Shown one piece after another: positions 61,689 to 64,000 of a DNA stretch of 64,000 nt (position 1 is the stretch's first letter; each line of letters opens with the position of its first letter). Position numbers and translations under genes: made by a program. Origin of the DNA: Lachnospiraceae bacterium (GTDB taxonomy: Bacteria; Bacillota; Clostridia; Lachnospirales; Lachnospiraceae); the NCBI GenBank assembly GCA_017446045.1, contig JAFSRP010000061.1, positions 124,001-188,000 on the forward strand. The letters run 5' to 3'. The notes beneath the pieces are model-generated. The model saw only the letters and a list, made by a program, of their open reading frames with translations. It was not told the DNA's origin and did no database searches.

Positions 61689-62081
61689 ATGACAACAGCA
61701 CACGGCAATTTCTATAAGGATCCGCATCAGCCCGTCAGAGCCGGCATCACCAGATGCATCGTCGGCGGACATGTGACCGAAGATAAGGGCTGCACTCTGT
61801 CCCTCGCAAAGTGCGAGAACGGCAACCTGAAGAGACCCCACACCCATCCGCACGCACAGTTCGCGATCGTGCTGGAAGGCACCTGCGACTACTATGTGGA
61901 CGGCACTGCCTATCACATGGAGCCTGGTTCCTGGGTCTTCGTTCCGGAGAATGTAGAGCATTACATCGATGTGCATGACAGCCCGGTTCCCTGCATGAAC
62001 CTGGACATTTTCTTCCCGACAAGACCGGAATACGTCACTGAGTACGACGAGTTTCTGAAGACTCTCGAAGCAGCAAAATAA
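61689..62081 (+). CDS. Cupin-domain protein
   Basis: The 130-aa single-domain cupin has the two metal motifs: RPHTHPHAQFAIVLEG (motif 1, His ligands and Gln/Glu) and MEPGSWVFVPENVEHYIDV (motif 2, His ligand). It may be an isomerase, lyase or sensor for a step in the same pathway. AGGAGG precedes the ATG. Confidence 0.85.
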   Translation: MTTAHGNFYKDPHQPVRAGITRCIVGGHVTEDKGCTLSLAKCENGNLKRPHTHPHAQFAIVLEGTCDYYVDGTAYHMEPGSWVFVPENVEHYIDVHDSPVPCMNLDIFFPTRPEYVTEYDEFLKTLEAAK

Positions 62082-62110
62082 GAAATATTCCCATAACATG
62101 GGCAGTCCGG

Positions 62111-62158
62111 ACAGCGGCTGCAGGAACGAATCAGCATTGCGTCACTGCATGCCGCTGT
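62111..62158. other. Long stem-loop before the CoA-transferase genes
   Basis: ACAGCGGC-TGCAG pairs with CTGCA-T-GCCGCTGT, with one bulged T, around a loop of about 20 nt. A TTTTTT occurs 14 nt downstream. It could attenuate transcription into the CoA-transferase genes. Confidence 0.5.
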
Positions 62159-62188
62159 TAAATTTGCCTTTTTTCGGAGAGAAAGACG

Positions 62189-62851
62189 ATGAACAAAGTA
62201 ATCAGTAAAAGAGAAGCAATTGCAAAAGTAAAAGACGGAATGAGCCTCATGGTGGGCGGCTTCAATACAGGCGGAGATCCCAACGAACTGGTTGAGGCGC
62301 TTCGCACAAAGACAGACGTAAAGGGCCTGACGCTGATCAATATCGATGCAGGCGTGGAAGGTTCCCCGCTTACAACCATGCTCGAGGAGCGCAGGTTCAA
62401 AAAGGTAATAGGCTCGTTCTTTGGTGCGAACAAGGAGATCCAGAAGCAGGCGGATGGCGGACTTGTGGAGTATGAACTCTGCCCGCAGGGAACCTTCGCA
62501 GAGAGGATCCGCGCGGCAGGCGCGGGCCTTGGAGGAATCCTGACCCCGACCGGTGTGGGCACGGTCGTTGAGAACGGCAAACAGAAGATCACCATAGATG
62601 GCAAGGAGTACCTCCTGGAGACGGCACTCAGCGCAGATGTGGCACTGATCCGTGCAGAGGTGGCCGACGAGAGCGGAAACCTTGTGATGGTCGGAAACGC
62701 AAGAAACACGAATACCGTGATGGCAATGGCCGCGAAGTATGTGGTGGCGCAGGCGAACAAAATCGTGAAGATTGGGGAAATCGACCCAGATGACGTAACG
62801 GTAGCGGGAATCTTCGTGGACGCGGTGGTGTATGCCGGAGAGGAGATCTGA
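62189..62851 (+). CDS. atoD: 3-oxoacid CoA-transferase subunit A
   Basis: The 220-aa protein has the CoA-transferase alpha motifs MVGGFNTGGDPNELVEAL, GSFFGANKEIQKQ and GGILTPTGVGT. With subunit B it transfers CoA from a donor such as acetyl- or succinyl-CoA to a carboxylic acid. It ends 1 bp before the start of subunit B. The paired thiolase gene suggests a 3-oxoacid substrate. Confidence 0.92.
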   Translation: MNKVISKREAIAKVKDGMSLMVGGFNTGGDPNELVEALRTKTDVKGLTLINIDAGVEGSPLTTMLEERRFKKVIGSFFGANKEIQKQADGGLVEYELCPQGTFAERIRAAGAGLGGILTPTGVGTVVENGKQKITIDGKEYLLETALSADVALIRAEVADESGNLVMVGNARNTNTVMAMAAKYVVAQANKIVKIGEIDPDDVTVAGIFVDAVVYAGEEI

Positions 62852-62852
62852 C

Positions 62853-63524
62853 ATGGTAGAGATGGATAAGAAAACCCGGAGAGAGATCATTGTCAAGAGG
62901 ATTGCGAAGGAGTTCGAAGACGGATTTTATGTAAATCTCGGTGTCGGGATGCCTTCGCTGGTCGCAAACTACCTGCCGGAGGGTGTGAATATCATGCTGC
63001 ATGGAGAGAACGGCATGCTCGGCATGGGAGAGCATACCGAGATAACCGCGGATGAGCAGTTCAACAGCGTGGATGCGGGCGGTGCGCCGGTAAAGGCAGT
63101 GCCCGGTGCGGCTTACTTTGATTCCTGCACGGCGTTCGCCATGGCGCGCGGCGGTCATCTGAACTGCACGGTCCTGGGCGCTCTGGAAGTGGATGAACTG
63201 GGCAACCTCGCAAACTGGTGGGTCCCCGGCGTCAGGATGCCCGGCATGGGCGGTGCCATGGACCTGGTCGTAGGCGCGAAGCGGGTCATCATCAGCATGG
63301 AGCATACCGCCAAGGGCGCTCCGAAGATCCTGAAGAAGTGCCGTCTCCCGCTGACCGCGGTAGGATGTGTGGACACGATCGTGACCGAACTCGGATACTT
63401 CAAGGTGACGGCGGAAGGCATAGTCTTCGAGGAAATCAACCCGAATGTCACGGTGGAAGAGGTCCAGGCGCAGACAGAAGCACAGCTGATCATTCCGGAG
63501 GGCGGCCCGAAGCCGATGTTCTGA
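62853..63524 (+). CDS. atoA: 3-oxoacid CoA-transferase subunit B
   Basis: The 223-aa protein has the beta-subunit motifs VNLGVGMPSLVANYLPEG, the active-site Glu in LHGENGMLGMGEH, NWWVPGVRMPGMGGAMDLV and LPLTAVGCVDTIVTEL. A longer frame upstream exists, but GGAGAGGAG about 9 nt before the ATG at 62853 sets the start next to subunit A. Confidence 0.93.
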   Translation: MVEMDKKTRREIIVKRIAKEFEDGFYVNLGVGMPSLVANYLPEGVNIMLHGENGMLGMGEHTEITADEQFNSVDAGGAPVKAVPGAAYFDSCTAFAMARGGHLNCTVLGALEVDELGNLANWWVPGVRMPGMGGAMDLVVGAKRVIISMEHTAKGAPKILKKCRLPLTAVGCVDTIVTELGYFKVTAEGIVFEEINPNVTVEEVQAQTEAQLIIPEGGPKPMF

Positions 63525-63589
63525 TAGCGTGAAATGATATTGGAAGAATCGTTTTAGATTGAATTGATAAGAAAGGAAGAAAGACGACT

Positions 63590-64000
63590 ATGAATATCTA
63601 CCCGAACTGCAAAGTACCGGTCATCGTTAGCGGCAAGCGTACTGCCACCGGTAACTTCATGGGATCTTTAAGCAAATTCAATGCCCCCGAGCTGGGCGCG
63701 ATCGCTGCCAAGGCCGCAATGGACGAGGCCGGTATCACCGGCGACATGATCGATGAGGTCATCTTTGGCACCCACTTCCAGGCAGGCATCGGCGCAAACT
63801 CCGCCCGCCAGGTGGCCTTAGGCTCCGGCTGCCCGGATACCGTCCCGGCATGGACCGTCAACAAGAACTGCGGCACTGGCCTCAAGGCAATGTGTGTGAC
63901 CGCACAGCAGATCATGCTGGGCGAGGGAGACATTTACCTTTCCGGCGGCTGCGATACCATGAGCCGCATCCCCTACCTTGCGATCGACCACAGGGCAGGA
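63590..64000 (+). CDS. Acetyl-CoA acetyltransferase/thiolase (3' end outside window)
   Basis: The first 137 codons match thiolase: VIVSGKRTATGNFMGSL, ANSARQVALGSG, the active-site Cys94 in VNKNCGTGLKAMCVTAQQI, and GGCDTMSRIPY. NKNCGTG is a slight change from the usual NKVCASG. It follows the CoA-transferase genes and would cleave a 3-oxoacyl-CoA to acetyl-CoA and a shorter acyl-CoA. AAAGGAAG precedes the ATG. Confidence 0.92.
   Translation, partial: MNIYPNCKVPVIVSGKRTATGNFMGSLSKFNAPELGAIAAKAAMDEAGITGDMIDEVIFGTHFQAGIGANSARQVALGSGCPDTVPAWTVNKNCGTGLKAMCVTAQQIMLGEGDIYLSGGCDTMSRIPYLAIDHRAG

Overview
The window looks like a chromosomal stretch from a GC-rich Clostridia, most likely a Lachnospiraceae-type gut or rumen anaerobe. 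The support is indirect: an ecfA/ecfT-truA-rplM-rpsI block, a DUF4317 protein, VanR/VanS-like regulators, a TRAP uptake operon, strong AGGAGG ribosome sites, and a giant repeat protein with a multi-pass hydrophobic tail and no LPXTG. No rRNA or CRISPR array is present. Two tRNA genes are present, Ala(GGC) and Gly(CCC).

Layout. (1) 1-16 kb: the end of an upstream gene, then one 5,290-residue surface protein made of acidic, InlB-like and 18 paired YDG/MBG-like repeats. (2) 16-19.7 kb: an amidohydrolase, tRNA-Ala, an Ldh-family dehydrogenase and a secreted LysM protein. (3) 19.7-27.5 kb: a cell-surface glycan cluster (glf, DegT aminotransferase, Fe-S aldo/keto reductase, DUF2142 membrane protein, rfbC, an ABC-2 export permease without its ATPase) ending in plsC. 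(4) 27.7-34.0 kb: a VanRS-like two-component system joined to a large membrane protein and an ABC-2 transporter. (5) 34.1-39.7 kb: murG, an ECF transporter with ecfT between its two ATPases, truA, rplM and rpsI, with an attenuator-like L13 leader. (6) 39.8-47.7 kb: a dCache-HAMP-PP2C phosphatase, a short zinc-type dehydrogenase, a P-loop/YcgQ-like fusion, a 3-hydroxyacyl-CoA dehydrogenase, DUF4317, ridA and corA.

(7) 47.9 to about 55.2 kb: tRNA-Gly(CCC) followed by a compact element. It has a tyrosine integrase, a 99-bp nearly perfect interrupted palindrome, a P4-type helicase, a CHC2 zinc-finger primase, a divergent XRE repressor overlapping a sigma-like factor, a four-hairpin non-coding region, and an AT-rich protein with a nuclease-like core between two sets of three zinc ribbons. 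It has integration, replication and regulatory genes but no capsid or conjugation genes, so it resembles a phage satellite or small integrative element. This is the most novel part of the window. Its right end was not found.

(8) 55.3-64 kb: a LacI-family regulator, an HpcH/HpaI aldolase and a divergent operon of TRAP transporter (dctPQM), DUF6282 hydrolase, cupin, two CoA-transferase subunits and a thiolase that runs off the window. Four copies of the operator-like palindrome GGGAACGTTCCC (one degenerate) lie in front of the regulator and between the divergent genes. They suggest a self-contained, substrate-induced pathway for an organic acid that ends in CoA transfer and thiolysis.
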